DNA from: Isosphaera sp.
Lineage (GTDB): Bacteria > Planctomycetota > Planctomycetia > Gemmatales > Gemmataceae
DNA: 64,000 nt
NCBI GenBank assembly: GCA_013822345.1
Contig: PNKH01000027.1
Coordinates: 1 to 64,000, forward strand
Direction: 5' to 3'
Shown here piece after piece: positions 34,332 to 44,699 of this stretch (position 1 is the first letter of the stretch; each line of letters opens with the position of its first letter). Below the pieces are notes generated by a model. The model saw nothing but the letters and a program-made list of their open reading frames with translations. It did not search any database and was not told where the DNA came from. The position numbers were made by a program, and so were the translations under genes.

Positions 34332-35033
34332 ATGCGTGCGGCCCTGCGGCCGTTCCTCGACCCGGCCGTCCGGCGGACGATCCAGGCGGTGTGGGAGGAG
34401 GTGAACAGCCTGTGGCAGGTGGTGGACGAGGTGACCGGGGACCGGCTGCTGCGGGCCGGGTGGGACGCGTCCGCGGCAGAGCGGGCGGCCGCCCTGGTCG
34501 CCGACTTCCGGAGGCAGTGCGAGGAGAAGCGGGACGAGGTGGAGGCCCTGCGGGTGCTGTACTCCCGGCCGTACCGGGCCGGGCTGCGGTTCCGGCAGGT
34601 GAAGGAGCTGGCGGCGGCCCTGCGGATGGCGAGGCGGCAGCCGTTCGACCCGGAGCGGCTGTGGGCGGCGTTCGAGCTGGCGGAGCCGGCGAAGGTGCGG
34701 GGCCGGGGCGGGAAGGCGCTGGTGGACGTGGTCGCCCTGGTGCGGAGCGCGGTGCATCCGGACGCGGACCTGGTGCCGGTGGCGGCGGCGGTGCGGGAGC
34801 GGTACGCCGGGTGGCTGGCGGACCGGGCGGCGGCGGGGGTGACGTTCACCGCCGACCAGCGAAAATGGCTCGACGCAATCGCCGACCACATCGCGACCAG
34901 CCTGCGGGTCGAGCCGGACGACTTCGCCGCCGACCCGTTCTTCCGGATGGGCGGGCTGGGGAAGGCGCACGAGGTGTTCGGGGACGCCCTGCCGGGGCTG
35001 CTGGAGGAGCTGAACCAATGGCTGGCGGCGTGA
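34332..35033 (+). pseudogene. C-terminal remnant of type I restriction subunit HsdR
   Basis: 233 residues from ATG 34332; matching sequence without a start extends back to about 34290 (AEPTDAQLDAAEAERMRAAL). It resembles only the last domain of EcoEI-type R subunits: ERYAGWLADR, FTADQRKWLDAIADHIATSL, EPDDFAADPFF and GGLGKAHEVFGDALPGLLEELN. The nuclease and helicase/translocase parts, about 700 residues, are absent. DNA cleavage by this product is not possible. It overlaps hsdS as in an intact hsdR-hsdS pair, so the locus was once complete. It could still be translated as an orphan module. Confidence 0.8.
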
Positions 35034-36583
35034 CCACGGACGGGCTGCCGACGAGCTGGGCGTGGGCGACACTGGACGAGATTGCCGAGATCGAGGGCGG
35101 GCTGACGAAGGACCAAAAGCGTCCTCGTTCGCCGTCGATGCGAGAGGTGCCGTACCTGCGGGTAGCCAATGTCCAGCGTGGCTACCTGGACCTTCGCGAG
35201 CTGAAGACGATCCCGGCGGAGGAAACCGAGATCGCGCAACTCCGGTTGCAGCCGGGCGACATCCTCTTCACCGAAGGCGGCGACCGCGACAAGCTCGGTC
35301 GGGGCTGGGTTTGGGGCAGCGAAGTCGCGGAGTGCATCCACCAGAACCACATTTTCCGCGCCCGACCGAATCTCGGCGTCGTCGACCCCAAGTTTGTGTC
35401 GCTCCACGGCAATCACTTCGGCCAGACATGGTTCCTTGCCAATGGCAAGCAGACCACAAACCTCGCATCCATCAACAAGGGGATGCTGCGGCGCTTTCCT
35501 GTCCCGGTCCCGCCGCTCGCGGAGCAGCGGCGGATCGTGGCGAAGGTGGAGGAGCTGTTCGCGGACCTGGACGCCGGGTTGGCGGCGCTTCTGCGGGTGC
35601 GGGCGAAGCTGCGGCGGTACCGGGCGGCGGTGCTGGCGGCGGCGGTCGGGGGCCGGCTGACGGCCGACTGGCGGGCCGCCCACCCGGCCGCGGAGCCGGC
35701 GGCAGAGTTGCTGACGCGGGTGCTCGCCGACCGCCGGACGAAGTGGGAGGCGGACCAGTTGGCGAAGTTCGCGGCCGCCGGCCGGTCGCCGCCGAAGAAC
35801 TGGCAGGCGCGGTACGCCGAGCCGACCCCGCCGGACACGTCGAACCTGCCCCCGCTCCCCGCTGGCTGGTGCTGGGCGACCGTGGAACAAACCTGCTTTC
35901 TCGACGTCGGCTTCGCCTTCCCAAGCGCGGAGTTTACTGATGCTGGCATCAAGCTTCTCCGGGGTGAGAACATCGAGCCGGGTGCTTTACGATGGCGTGA
36001 TACCCGGTACTGGCCGGAGGCAAAAGCGGCGGAGTACACTCACCTGGGAATAGAGACCGGGGACATCATCCTCGCCATGGATCGCCCGATCATTTCGTCT
36101 GGCCTCAAGATCGCGCGAGCCACGGCAGATGACGTCCCCTGCTTGCTCGTGCAGCGGGTGTCCCGCTTCCGGCCCGTTGCCCACTCTATGACTTCGTTCT
36201 TGTACCTCGCGCTGCAAAGCCGGCGGTTCATCACCCACCTCCACGGCGGACAGACAGGCACACAGTTACCACACATCTCGGGCAGTGGGATTGTGAGCTT
36301 CCCTTTCCCACTCCCGCCGCTGGCGGAGCAGGAGCAGATCGTGTCGGAGGTGGAGGAGCGGTTGTCGCAGATCGCGGCGGCGGACGGGCAGGTGTCGGCG
36401 AACCTGGCCCGGGCCGGGCGGCTGCGGCAGGCGATCCTGCGGCGGGCGTTCGCCGGCCGGCTGGTCCGGCAGGACCCGGCCGACGAGCCGGCGGCCGACC
36501 TGCTCGCCCGCCTCCGGGCCGCCCGCGCCAGCCCAACCCCCCGGCCCCGGGGCCGCCGCGGACCCGCCCCGCCCAGCTCGTGA
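35018..36583 (+). CDS. hsdS: Type I restriction-modification specificity subunit HsdS
   Basis: 521 residues. ATG 35018 has GGAGGAG 7 bases upstream; GTG 35030 is an alternative that would overlap the hsdR stop as GTGA. Two target-recognition domains (about 10-165 and 285-430) each end in the conserved PLPPLAEQ-type motif (VPVPPLAEQRRIVAKVEELF and PLPPLAEQEQIVSEVEERL), separated by helical spacers. HsdS sets the sequence methylated by HsdM. The recognition domains are less GC-rich than the surrounding genes, consistent with exchange of recognition modules. The C-terminal tail is low-complexity Pro/Arg. Confidence 0.92.
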   Translation: MAGGVTTDGLPTSWAWATLDEIAEIEGGLTKDQKRPRSPSMREVPYLRVANVQRGYLDLRELKTIPAEETEIAQLRLQPGDILFTEGGDRDKLGRGWVWGSEVAECIHQNHIFRARPNLGVVDPKFVSLHGNHFGQTWFLANGKQTTNLASINKGMLRRFPVPVPPLAEQRRIVAKVEELFADLDAGLAALLRVRAKLRRYRAAVLAAAVGGRLTADWRAAHPAAEPAAELLTRVLADRRTKWEADQLAKFAAAGRSPPKNWQARYAEPTPPDTSNLPPLPAGWCWATVEQTCFLDVGFAFPSAEFTDAGIKLLRGENIEPGALRWRDTRYWPEAKAAEYTHLGIETGDIILAMDRPIISSGLKIARATADDVPCLLVQRVSRFRPVAHSMTSFLYLALQSRRFITHLHGGQTGTQLPHISGSGIVSFPFPLPPLAEQEQIVSEVEERLSQIAAADGQVSANLARAGRLRQAILRRAFAGRLVRQDPADEPAADLLARLRAARASPTPRPRGRRGPAPPSS

Positions 36584-36607
36584 CGGCGGTCAACTCTGGT
36601 CGCCCGC

Positions 36608-36629
36608 ACACTTATTCGTAGTGTAAACT
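36608..36629 (+). promoter_or_regulatory. AT-rich promoter/operator candidate before the HD gene
   Basis: The 72-bp gap after hsdS contains ACACT-N7-AGTGT (36608-36624), immediately followed by a TAAACT hexamer (36624-36629) that could be a -10 box, 26 bp before ATG 36656. No good -35 is visible, as expected if an activator or repressor acts at the palindrome. It would allow HD-YwgA-HsdM to be expressed apart from HsdS. Confidence 0.35.
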
Positions 36630-36655
36630 CGTTCACGTCGCCGCCGAGTTCGCCC

Positions 36656-38038
36656 ATGAGCTTCCGCAGCCGCGACCCGATCCACAACTTCGTCACCCTG
36701 CCGGCCGAGCTCGGCCCGGTGGTGGACAGCGGGCCGCTCCAGCGGCTGCGGGGCATCCGGCAGCTGGCGCTGGCGTCGCTGGTGTACCCCGGGGCGCTGC
36801 ACACCCGGTTCGACCACACGCTCGGGGTGGCGCACGTCGCCGGGCAGATGGCGGGGCGACTGGAGATCAGGGGCGACGAGTTGCGGTTGCTCCTGCTGGC
36901 CGGGTTGCTACACGACACCGGCCACGGGCCGTTCAGCCACGTCTCGGAAGCGTCCCTGGAGCGGTTCGGGGACAAGACGAAGCTGAAGCCGGACCAGGCC
37001 CAGCACAAGATCCACGAGGCGGTGACGGCCGAGATCATCCGGACCGACCCGGACCTGAGCCGGCTGCTGCCCGAGCCGGCGCGCGAGGACGTGATCCGGC
37101 TGCTCGGGGACTGGAGTGGCCGGCCGGTGCTCCAGCAGATCGTGTCCGGCCCGCTGGACGCGGACAAGCAGGACTACCTGCTGCGGGACAGCTACTTCTG
37201 CGGCGTCCAGTACGGGCGCTACGACCTGCCGCAGCTCCACCGGTCGCTGGTCCTGCCCGAGGCCGAGGCTACGGACCTGATGATCGACGAGGACGGGGTG
37301 CACGCGGTCGAGCAATTCGTCTTTGCGAAGTACTACATGTCGGCGAACGTGTACGGGCACCGGGTCCGGCAGGTCACGGACCAGATGATCACCCGGGCGA
37401 TCCGGCTCGGGGTCGAGGTCGACCGGCTGGAGCAGATGGACCGGCTGTACCGGTTCGACGGGTCGCCGGAGTTCGTCCGGAACTACCTGGGGTGGGACGA
37501 CGGCCGGTTTCTAGAGACGTTCTGCCCGTGGGAGCGGCAGCCGCCCGGGGCGAAGTCCGGGGCGCTGCTCCGCCGGCTGCGGGAACGGAGGTTGCTGAAG
37601 CTCGTCTTCCGGGCGAGGATCGACGCCCCGTTCGACGGGCGGCACAAGGAGGTCCTCAAGAACCTGGGCCGGCCGGCCCACGACAGCGTGCGGGGCGAGA
37701 TCGAGCAGTCGGTCGGCGAGTTTCTCGGGGCGGAACTGGGGTGCGCGGTCGACGCGGATTTCGTGGTCGCCCACGGGTACGGGATCAAGTCGGTCCGGGA
37801 GTCGGCCCGAAATGACGCGAAGGGGATCCTGGTGAACGTCCGGCCGAACCCACAGTACCTGACTGACAGCGCGTCGACCCTGCTCACGTCGATCAACGCC
37901 GCGAACGCGGACAGCTACGTCGAGGTGTACGCCCCGGTCGAGTGGCCGGGCGGGGCGGACAAGGACGCCTTGCGGGAGAAGTGGGGCGGCCCGATCCGGG
38001 AGCAGATCCAGGCCGCGTGCAGGAAGGGCAAGCCATGA
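36656..38038 (+). CDS. HD-domain phosphohydrolase (SAMHD1/dGTPase-like, YwfO-type)
   Basis: 460 residues. The HD metal site is intact: His49..His54 in LHTRFDH, His86-Asp87 in LLHDTGHGPFSH and the distal Asp in GPLDADKQDYLLRDS. The opening DPIHNFVTLP is typical of the SAMHD1-like dNTP triphosphohydrolase group. These enzymes split dNTPs or other nucleotides; some restrict phages by lowering dNTP levels. The gene is inserted between hsdS and hsdM and its stop overlaps the next start (ATGA). In Bacillus subtilis the related ywfO gene is likewise beside ywgA. The actual substrate is not known. Confidence 0.88.
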   Translation: MSFRSRDPIHNFVTLPAELGPVVDSGPLQRLRGIRQLALASLVYPGALHTRFDHTLGVAHVAGQMAGRLEIRGDELRLLLLAGLLHDTGHGPFSHVSEASLERFGDKTKLKPDQAQHKIHEAVTAEIIRTDPDLSRLLPEPAREDVIRLLGDWSGRPVLQQIVSGPLDADKQDYLLRDSYFCGVQYGRYDLPQLHRSLVLPEAEATDLMIDEDGVHAVEQFVFAKYYMSANVYGHRVRQVTDQMITRAIRLGVEVDRLEQMDRLYRFDGSPEFVRNYLGWDDGRFLETFCPWERQPPGAKSGALLRRLRERRLLKLVFRARIDAPFDGRHKEVLKNLGRPAHDSVRGEIEQSVGEFLGAELGCAVDADFVVAHGYGIKSVRESARNDAKGILVNVRPNPQYLTDSASTLLTSINAANADSYVEVYAPVEWPGGADKDALREKWGGPIREQIQAACRKGKP

Positions 38039-38607
38039 CCACCTACGACTTCGTGCACCTGGTGCTCTACGCCGCCGGGGGCGAGATCCGGGGGCGGACC
38101 AAGCTGCAGAAGATGGTCTACTTCGCCGGCGCCCTTACGGGCGACCCCCGGCGGCTCGGCTACCGCGCCCACTACTACGGCCCGTACTCGGCCGAGGTGG
38201 CGGACGCGGTCGAGGAACTCCGCGGGCTGAAGTTCCTGGAGCAGCGCGCGGCCGGGGCGGGGACGACCGACGAGCACGGGTTCGAGATCGCCCGGTACGA
38301 CTACACCCTGACCGAGGAGGGCCGGCAGGTCGCAGCCGAAAAGGCGGCCGCGGCCCCGGCTGAGTGGCCCCGCATCCGCGCGGCCGTCGAGAAGTTGGCT
38401 GCCGCCCCGGTCCGGGACTACGTCCGGCTGGCGATCGCGGCGAAGACGCACCTGCTGACCCGACAGGCCGGGCGGGGCCTCGCCGGTGAGGCGCTCCGGG
38501 CGGAGACCGCGGCGCACGGCTGGAAGGCGTTCACCGACGAGCAGTACGACGAGGCGCTGCAGTTCCTGGAGGCCGTCGGCCTGCCGGTGGCGGGCGACCC
38601 GGCATGA
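38035..38607 (+). CDS. YwgA-like protein
   Basis: 190 residues. The N-terminal half (YDFVHLVLYAAGGEIRGRT, KLQKMVYFAG, HYYGPYSAEVADAVEELRGL) resembles the YwgA family and, more distantly, the winged-helix Panacea/SocA antitoxin type with its KLQK.LYFA motif. The C-terminal half is helical. It overlaps both the HD gene before it and hsdM after it by ATGA, so all three are translationally coupled. An accessory or antitoxin-like controller of the HD enzyme is a reasonable guess; no direct evidence. Confidence 0.75.
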   Translation: MTTYDFVHLVLYAAGGEIRGRTKLQKMVYFAGALTGDPRRLGYRAHYYGPYSAEVADAVEELRGLKFLEQRAAGAGTTDEHGFEIARYDYTLTEEGRQVAAEKAAAAPAEWPRIRAAVEKLAAAPVRDYVRLAIAAKTHLLTRQAGRGLAGEALRAETAAHGWKAFTDEQYDEALQFLEAVGLPVAGDPA

Positions 38608-40094
38608 GCACCGACACCGCCCAGATCGTCGCCCGGGCCTGGAACTTCGCCCACGTCCTGCGGGACGTCGGGCTGTCGTACCTGGCGTACACGGAACAGA
38701 TCACCTTCCTCCTGTTCCTGAAGATGGCCCACGAGCTGACCCTCCCGCCGCACAACCGCCCGCCGATCGTCCCCGAGCCGTACGACTGGCCGAACCTCCT
38801 CAAGCGGGAGGGCGACGACCTTGAGGTCCACTACCGGCACACCCTGGAGGAGCTCGGCAAGCGGCCCGGGATGCTCGGGCAGGTGTTCCTCAAGGCCCGG
38901 CCGGACATCCAGAACCCGGCCCTCCTGTACCGGCTGATCCGCAACCTGATCGAGCCGGAGACGTGGACGAGCCTCGAAGCGGACGTGAAGGGCGACATCT
39001 ACGAGGGGCTACTCGCCCGCAGCGCCGAGGAGTCGCCGAAGGGGGCCGGGCAGTACTTCACCCCGCGGCCGCTGATCCGCGGGATCGTGGATTGCGTCCG
39101 CCCGACCGCCGACGACACGGTGTGCGACCCGGCGTGCGGGACCGGCGGGTTCCTGCTGGCCGCCCGGGAGTACGTGCAGGAGCACGAGGGGCGGGACCTC
39201 GACCCGGACCAGAAGCGGCACCTGCGGCGGTCGTTCGCGACCGGGTGGGAGCTGGTCCCGAACACCGCCCGGCTGTGCGTGATGAACCTGTACCTGCACG
39301 GGGTGGACGCCGACCCGAGCCCGGTGCGGGTGGACGACAGCCTGCGGAGTGTGCCGGCGGACGGGTTCACCCTGGTGCTGACCAACCCGCCGTTCGGGAA
39401 GAAGTCGAGCATCAAGACCCGGCTCGACGGGGAGGACGACGCGGACGCCGACGAGGTGGCGTACGAGCGGCCGGACTTCGTCGCCACCACGAAGAACAAG
39501 CAGCTCAACTTCCTCCAACACGTCCTCAGCCTGCTGAAGGTCGGCGGGCGGTGCGCGGTGGTGGTCCCGGACAACGTGCTGTTCGAGGGCGGGGCCGGGG
39601 AGAAGGTGCGGCGGGCGCTGCTGCGGACGTGCGACGTCCACACCCTGTTGCGGCTGCCGACCGGGATCTTCTACGCCCAGGGGGTGAAGGCGAACGTCCT
39701 GTTCTTCGACCGCGGGCCGCCGCGGGAGGAGCCGTGGACATCGAAGCTGTGGGTGTACGACCTGCGGACCAACAGGCACTTCACCCTGAAGACGAACCCG
39801 CTGAGGCGGTCCGACCTCGACGAGTTCGTAGCGTGCTACCGGCCGGAGGACCGGGCGGCCCGGAAGCCGACGTGGGACGCGGGGGCGAACCCGGACGGGC
39901 GGTGGCGGGCGTTCGAGTACGCCGAGTTGGCGAAGCGGGACAAGGCGAACCTCGACATCTTCTGGCTGCGGGACAAAACCCTGGAGGAGTCCGAGGACCT
40001 GCCCGAGCCGGACACGTTGGCCCGGGAGATCGCGGACGACCTGCAGGCCGCGGCCGACCAGTTCGCGGCCATCGTGAGTAAGCTCGGGGAGTGA
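38604..40094 (+). CDS. hsdM: Type I restriction-modification DNA methyltransferase HsdM
   Basis: 496 residues, complete. The N-terminal helical domain (LSYLAYTEQITFLLFLKM) is followed by the N6-adenine methyltransferase domain with the SAM-binding motif DPACGTGGF (175-183) and catalytic NPPF (261-264); GQYFTPRPL before motif I is typical of HsdM. It methylates adenine at the site chosen by HsdS. Unusually it is the last gene, coupled to the HD/YwgA pair instead of next to hsdS. Because HsdR is truncated, it may act as a solitary methylase or with another effector. Confidence 0.94.
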   Translation: MSTDTAQIVARAWNFAHVLRDVGLSYLAYTEQITFLLFLKMAHELTLPPHNRPPIVPEPYDWPNLLKREGDDLEVHYRHTLEELGKRPGMLGQVFLKARPDIQNPALLYRLIRNLIEPETWTSLEADVKGDIYEGLLARSAEESPKGAGQYFTPRPLIRGIVDCVRPTADDTVCDPACGTGGFLLAAREYVQEHEGRDLDPDQKRHLRRSFATGWELVPNTARLCVMNLYLHGVDADPSPVRVDDSLRSVPADGFTLVLTNPPFGKKSSIKTRLDGEDDADADEVAYERPDFVATTKNKQLNFLQHVLSLLKVGGRCAVVVPDNVLFEGGAGEKVRRALLRTCDVHTLLRLPTGIFYAQGVKANVLFFDRGPPREEPWTSKLWVYDLRTNRHFTLKTNPLRRSDLDEFVACYRPEDRAARKPTWDAGANPDGRWRAFEYAELAKRDKANLDIFWLRDKTLEESEDLPEPDTLAREIADDLQAAADQFAAIVSKLGE

Positions 40095-40339
40095 CCCGGG
40101 GCACCGACTCACCCCGTCCCGGCAGGCTGGGCACAGTAGGGTCGGACCAGTGCGAGAATCGCGAGCCGGACATGTTCGGGAAGGTGCGGCCACGCCCCCG
40201 TGACCGCGTCGGGAACGCCGGTTCGGGATGCATCCGGGATGCATCGGGACCGTTCCCCCGGGGTGTGCTCCGGTGCGCTCGGTTCCCCGGGCGGTGAAGA
40301 CGCGGGGCTGTCGCACGACTGGGGTTTCTTGGCTTTCAG

Positions 40340-40426
40340 CGGAAGGGGAGGGATTCGAACCCTCGGACGGTGTGACCCGTCGCCGGTTTTCAAGACCGGT
40401 GCGATCGACCACTCTGCCACCCTTCC
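40340..40426 (-). tRNA. tRNA-Ser (anticodon TGA)
   Basis: Minus strand, 87 bases. Acceptor GGAAGGG/CCCTTCC with G discriminator, anticodon loop CTTGAAA (TGA) closed by CCGGT/ACCGG, a long variable arm (class II) and T-arm GGTTCGAATCC. CCA is not encoded. Confidence 0.95.
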
Positions 40427-40877
40427 GGAACGCCTCCGTCCAGCACTTCTACCGCAGTCGCCCCCTTCTTCCGTCTGGCGTGGACCGCCGGTGGTGACGC
40501 CGCCCCGCCCGGCGGAGGGAGCCGGGCGGGGTGAACACCGGCCCCGCGCCACCGGAGTCGCCTCGCGGCTGATTCTACCGCCCCGTCCCGCCGCCGGAAC
40601 CCTGCCCGCCCGAAGATGCCGCACCCCGACTTCCCGCCGAACCCGCGCCGCCGGCGCGGGGTGAAGAAGGTCCGGGGCGAGACCCACTACCCCGGGCGCC
40701 GGGCGACGCGGGCTGACGCCCGGCCCGCCGGCGGGGCCTCGGTCGTTCCGCCCCGACGAACACGGCCCGGGCGGGGCCCAGGACGTCCCGGACGGGAACC
40801 TCCCGCCGCCCGGCGGCGCGGCGACCGGCCGGTCCGGGACTTGCACCCCGCCGGCCCGGGCCGGTCGCCCTTGGCCC
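40427..40877. other. Gene-free stretch with one hairpin
   Basis: No convincing gene on either strand. It contains a GC-rich hairpin, CCCCGCCCGGC (40503-40513) with GCCGGGCGGGG (40521-40531), which lies upstream of tRNA-Ser on the minus strand. The rest is GC-rich sequence leading to the YciF-like gene, without a recognisable promoter. Confidence 0.5.
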
Positions 40878-40903
40878 GCACCCCGCACCCCGCACCCCGC
40901 ACC
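40878..40903 (+). repeat. Heptanucleotide tandem repeat (GCACCCC)
   Basis: Three full copies of GCACCCC plus GCACC, 13 bp before the YciF-like start codon. A slipped-strand tract in a leader could alter expression, but the copy number is low. Confidence 0.7.
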
Positions 40904-40915
40904 GGAGCCGGAGAC

Positions 40916-41455
40916 ATGCCGCTCGACTCACTGCATGACCTGTACCTGACCGAGCTGAAGGACCTGTACAGCGCGGAGAACCAACTGCTGAAGGCCCTCC
41001 CGCGCATGGCCAAGGGGGCGTCGTCCCCGGACCTGCGGGCCGCCTTCACCGAACACCTGGAGGTCACCCGCCGCCAGGTGGACCGGCTGGACACCATTTT
41101 CGAGGGCCTGGGGGTGAAGGCGAAGGGGAAGAAGTGCAAGGCGATGGAGGGGCTGATCGAGGAGGGGAAGGAGGTGCTCGCCGAGGACGGCGACCCGGCG
41201 GTGGTCGACGCCGCCCTGATCTGCTCCGCCCAGAAGGTCGAGCACTACGAGATCGCCGGGTACGGGTGCGCCCGGACGTTCGCCCGCCTCCTCGGGTACC
41301 CGGACGCCGAGGCCCTCCTCCAGCAGACGCTCGACGAGGAGGGCGAGGCCGACAAGCGACTCACCGCCCTGGCCGAGACGGTCGTCAATGCCGAGGCCGA
41401 GGAGGCCGACGACGGGGAGCCGGCGGGCGGGCGGCGGGCCGGCGGGGGCCGGTGA
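40916..41455 (+). CDS. YciF/YciE-like ferritin-fold protein (DUF892)
   Basis: 179 residues from ATG 40916 with GGAG upstream. The family start is clear (LHDLYLTELKDLYSAENQLLKALPRM), with the carboxylate/His positions of a di-iron four-helix bundle (EHLEVTRRQVDRL, SAQKVEHYEIAGYG, EEGEADKRL). These proteins are stress-induced and proposed to bind iron. The C-terminal tail is a Gly/Arg-rich extension. The gene is convergent with treZ, with stops 7 bp apart. Confidence 0.88.
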   Translation: MPLDSLHDLYLTELKDLYSAENQLLKALPRMAKGASSPDLRAAFTEHLEVTRRQVDRLDTIFEGLGVKAKGKKCKAMEGLIEEGKEVLAEDGDPAVVDAALICSAQKVEHYEIAGYGCARTFARLLGYPDAEALLQQTLDEEGEADKRLTALAETVVNAEAEEADDGEPAGGRRAGGGR

Positions 41456-41462
41456 CCGCGGG

Positions 41463-43331
<1,869 letters not shown>

Positions 43332-43614
43332 ACGAGTCCCCCCGTCTGGGTGGTCCGCCCCCGGCCCGGGGCTGCACCGGCCGTGCCGCGGCCGACCGGA
43401 ACCCCCCTTCCCGCCCCCCGCCACCGGCGGCCGGCGGCCCGGCCGGGACACCCGGCGGGGCGGGGCGGCGCGTCCGGGGACGGCCCGACGCCCGGCCGCC
43501 CGCCGTCGGGTGAACCCGCATCCCGTCCGCCCCGCCCCGCGGGGCGGGCCTCCCGGTACGGGACCTGCGATCGGTCCGCCGCGGAACAAACCGACGGGTG
43601 TCGAGGAGGTCGCG

Positions 43615-43986
43615 GTGGCGAACCGGGTGCTGGTGGCGACGACGGACCGGCGGCTGCGGGCGACGGCGGCGGCCGCGTTCGCGGGGCTGGGGTGCGAGGT
43701 GGAGACGGCCGACGGCGGGGCGGACTGCCTGGGGAGGCTGCGGGCGACGGCCCCCGACCTCCTGGTCCTCGTCCCGCCGCTCCACTGGGGGTCGGTGGCC
43801 GGGGTGCTGGCCGCCGCCCACGAGGGGCCGGGGGCGCGGGCCCCGGTCCTGATCCTGTCGCCCGAGGCGGACGGGCCGTTCCCGCACGTCCCCCGGCTGT
43901 CCGTGCTCGACCGGCCGGACCGGGCGGTCGCCCTCGGCCCGCTGGTGGACCGGGCGTGCGCCTGGGCCCGGGCCGGCACCGCCTGA
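43615..43986 (+). CDS. Pseudo-receiver domain protein
   Basis: 123 residues from GTG 43615, preceded by GAGGAGGT. It has the length and strand pattern of a stand-alone response-regulator receiver (NRVLVATTDRRLRATAAAAF, CEVETADGGADCLGRLRA, APVLILSPEADG), but the site that should hold the phospho-accepting Asp reads DLLVLVPPL, and the acidic pair of the first strand is TTD. Phosphorylation is therefore unlikely. No kinase is adjacent. The 283 bp before it contain no other gene that can be supported. Confidence 0.7.
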   Translation: MANRVLVATTDRRLRATAAAAFAGLGCEVETADGGADCLGRLRATAPDLLVLVPPLHWGSVAGVLAAAHEGPGARAPVLILSPEADGPFPHVPRLSVLDRPDRAVALGPLVDRACAWARAGTA

Positions 43987-44015
43987 CCCCTGAACCCCCC
44001 GGCCCGGAGGCCGCC

Positions 44016-44429
44016 GTGCGCTTCATCCCGACCCGCGTCCACGGGGCGCTGGACTACGTGTTCGGCCTGACCCTGATGGTCCTCCCGTTCCTCGGCGGGT
44101 TCGCCTCGTCGTGGGCCGAGGCCATGGTCCCGGTCGCGGTCGGGGTCGCGACCGTCTTCACCAGCCTGTTCACCCAGTACGAGCTGGGGGTGCGGAGCGT
44201 CGTCCCGATGCGGCTCCACCTGGGGCTCGACCTGGCCGGCGGGCTGTTCCTGGCCGCGTCCCCGTGGGTGTTCGGGTTCGCCCGCACCCTGTGGGCCCCG
44301 CACGTCGGGTTCGGGCTGTTCGCGGTCGCCGTCTCGCTCACCACCGTGACCACCCCGCGGTCCGCCCCGCCGCCCCCGGAGCCGTACCCCGACGAGCCGG
44401 TCCCGGCCGGGACCGGCCGGCAGACCTGA
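44016..44429 (+). CDS. SPW-repeat membrane protein
   Basis: 137 residues from GTG 44016 with GGAGG 5 bases upstream. About four membrane helices; one carries the SPW signature (LAASPWVFGFA) and the first begins VHGALDYVFGLTLMVLPF. The C-terminal tail is Pro-rich and cytosolic. SPW-repeat proteins are small inner-membrane proteins of unknown function. It lies 29 bp after the pseudo-receiver in the same direction. Confidence 0.8.
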   Translation: MRFIPTRVHGALDYVFGLTLMVLPFLGGFASSWAEAMVPVAVGVATVFTSLFTQYELGVRSVVPMRLHLGLDLAGGLFLAASPWVFGFARTLWAPHVGFGLFAVAVSLTTVTTPRSAPPPPEPYPDEPVPAGTGRQT

Positions 44430-44450
44430 CACGCCCGCGAGGAGGACGTG

Positions 44451-44699
44451 ATGGCGACGAGGAAGTGGGCCGCGGCGGCCGCGGTGCTGGTGCTGGCCGG
44501 GTGCGAGGCCCGGAGGGAGGGACCGGTCCCGCCGGCGGGCGGGGCGCCGGGCTCGATCCAGGACAACAAGGACCGCCCGGGCCCCGGGGCCGGCGACCGG
44601 TCGAGCCCGAACCGCGACGGGACGAACCCGTCCGGGGTGGGGCCGGGCAAGGACGGCGGCAACCCGGGCGGCGGGACGAACCCGGGCGGGCCGAAGTGA
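44451..44699 (+). CDS. Small Gly/Pro/Asn-rich lipoprotein
   Basis: 82 residues from ATG 44451 (GGAGG 5 bases before). The signal peptide ends in VLAGC (Cys18); the mature part is a disordered Gly/Pro/Asn/Asp-rich chain (GGNPGGGTNPGGPK) without a fold. It overlaps the next gene by 4 bp (GTGA). Its role is unknown; a surface spacer is possible. Confidence 0.75.
   Translation: MATRKWAAAAAVLVLAGCEARREGPVPPAGGAPGSIQDNKDRPGPGAGDRSSPNRDGTNPSGVGPGKDGGNPGGGTNPGGPK

Noticed and set aside
40225-40245. Direct repeat GGGATGCATC(C) x2 as an attachment site
   Set aside because: Only two short adjacent copies, no partner copy elsewhere and no recombinase; most likely chance duplication.
34241-40426. Restriction-modification island integrated at tRNA-Ser
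   Set aside because: The tRNA is 245 bp away on the opposite strand, with no copy of its 3' end at the other side and no integrase in the locus.
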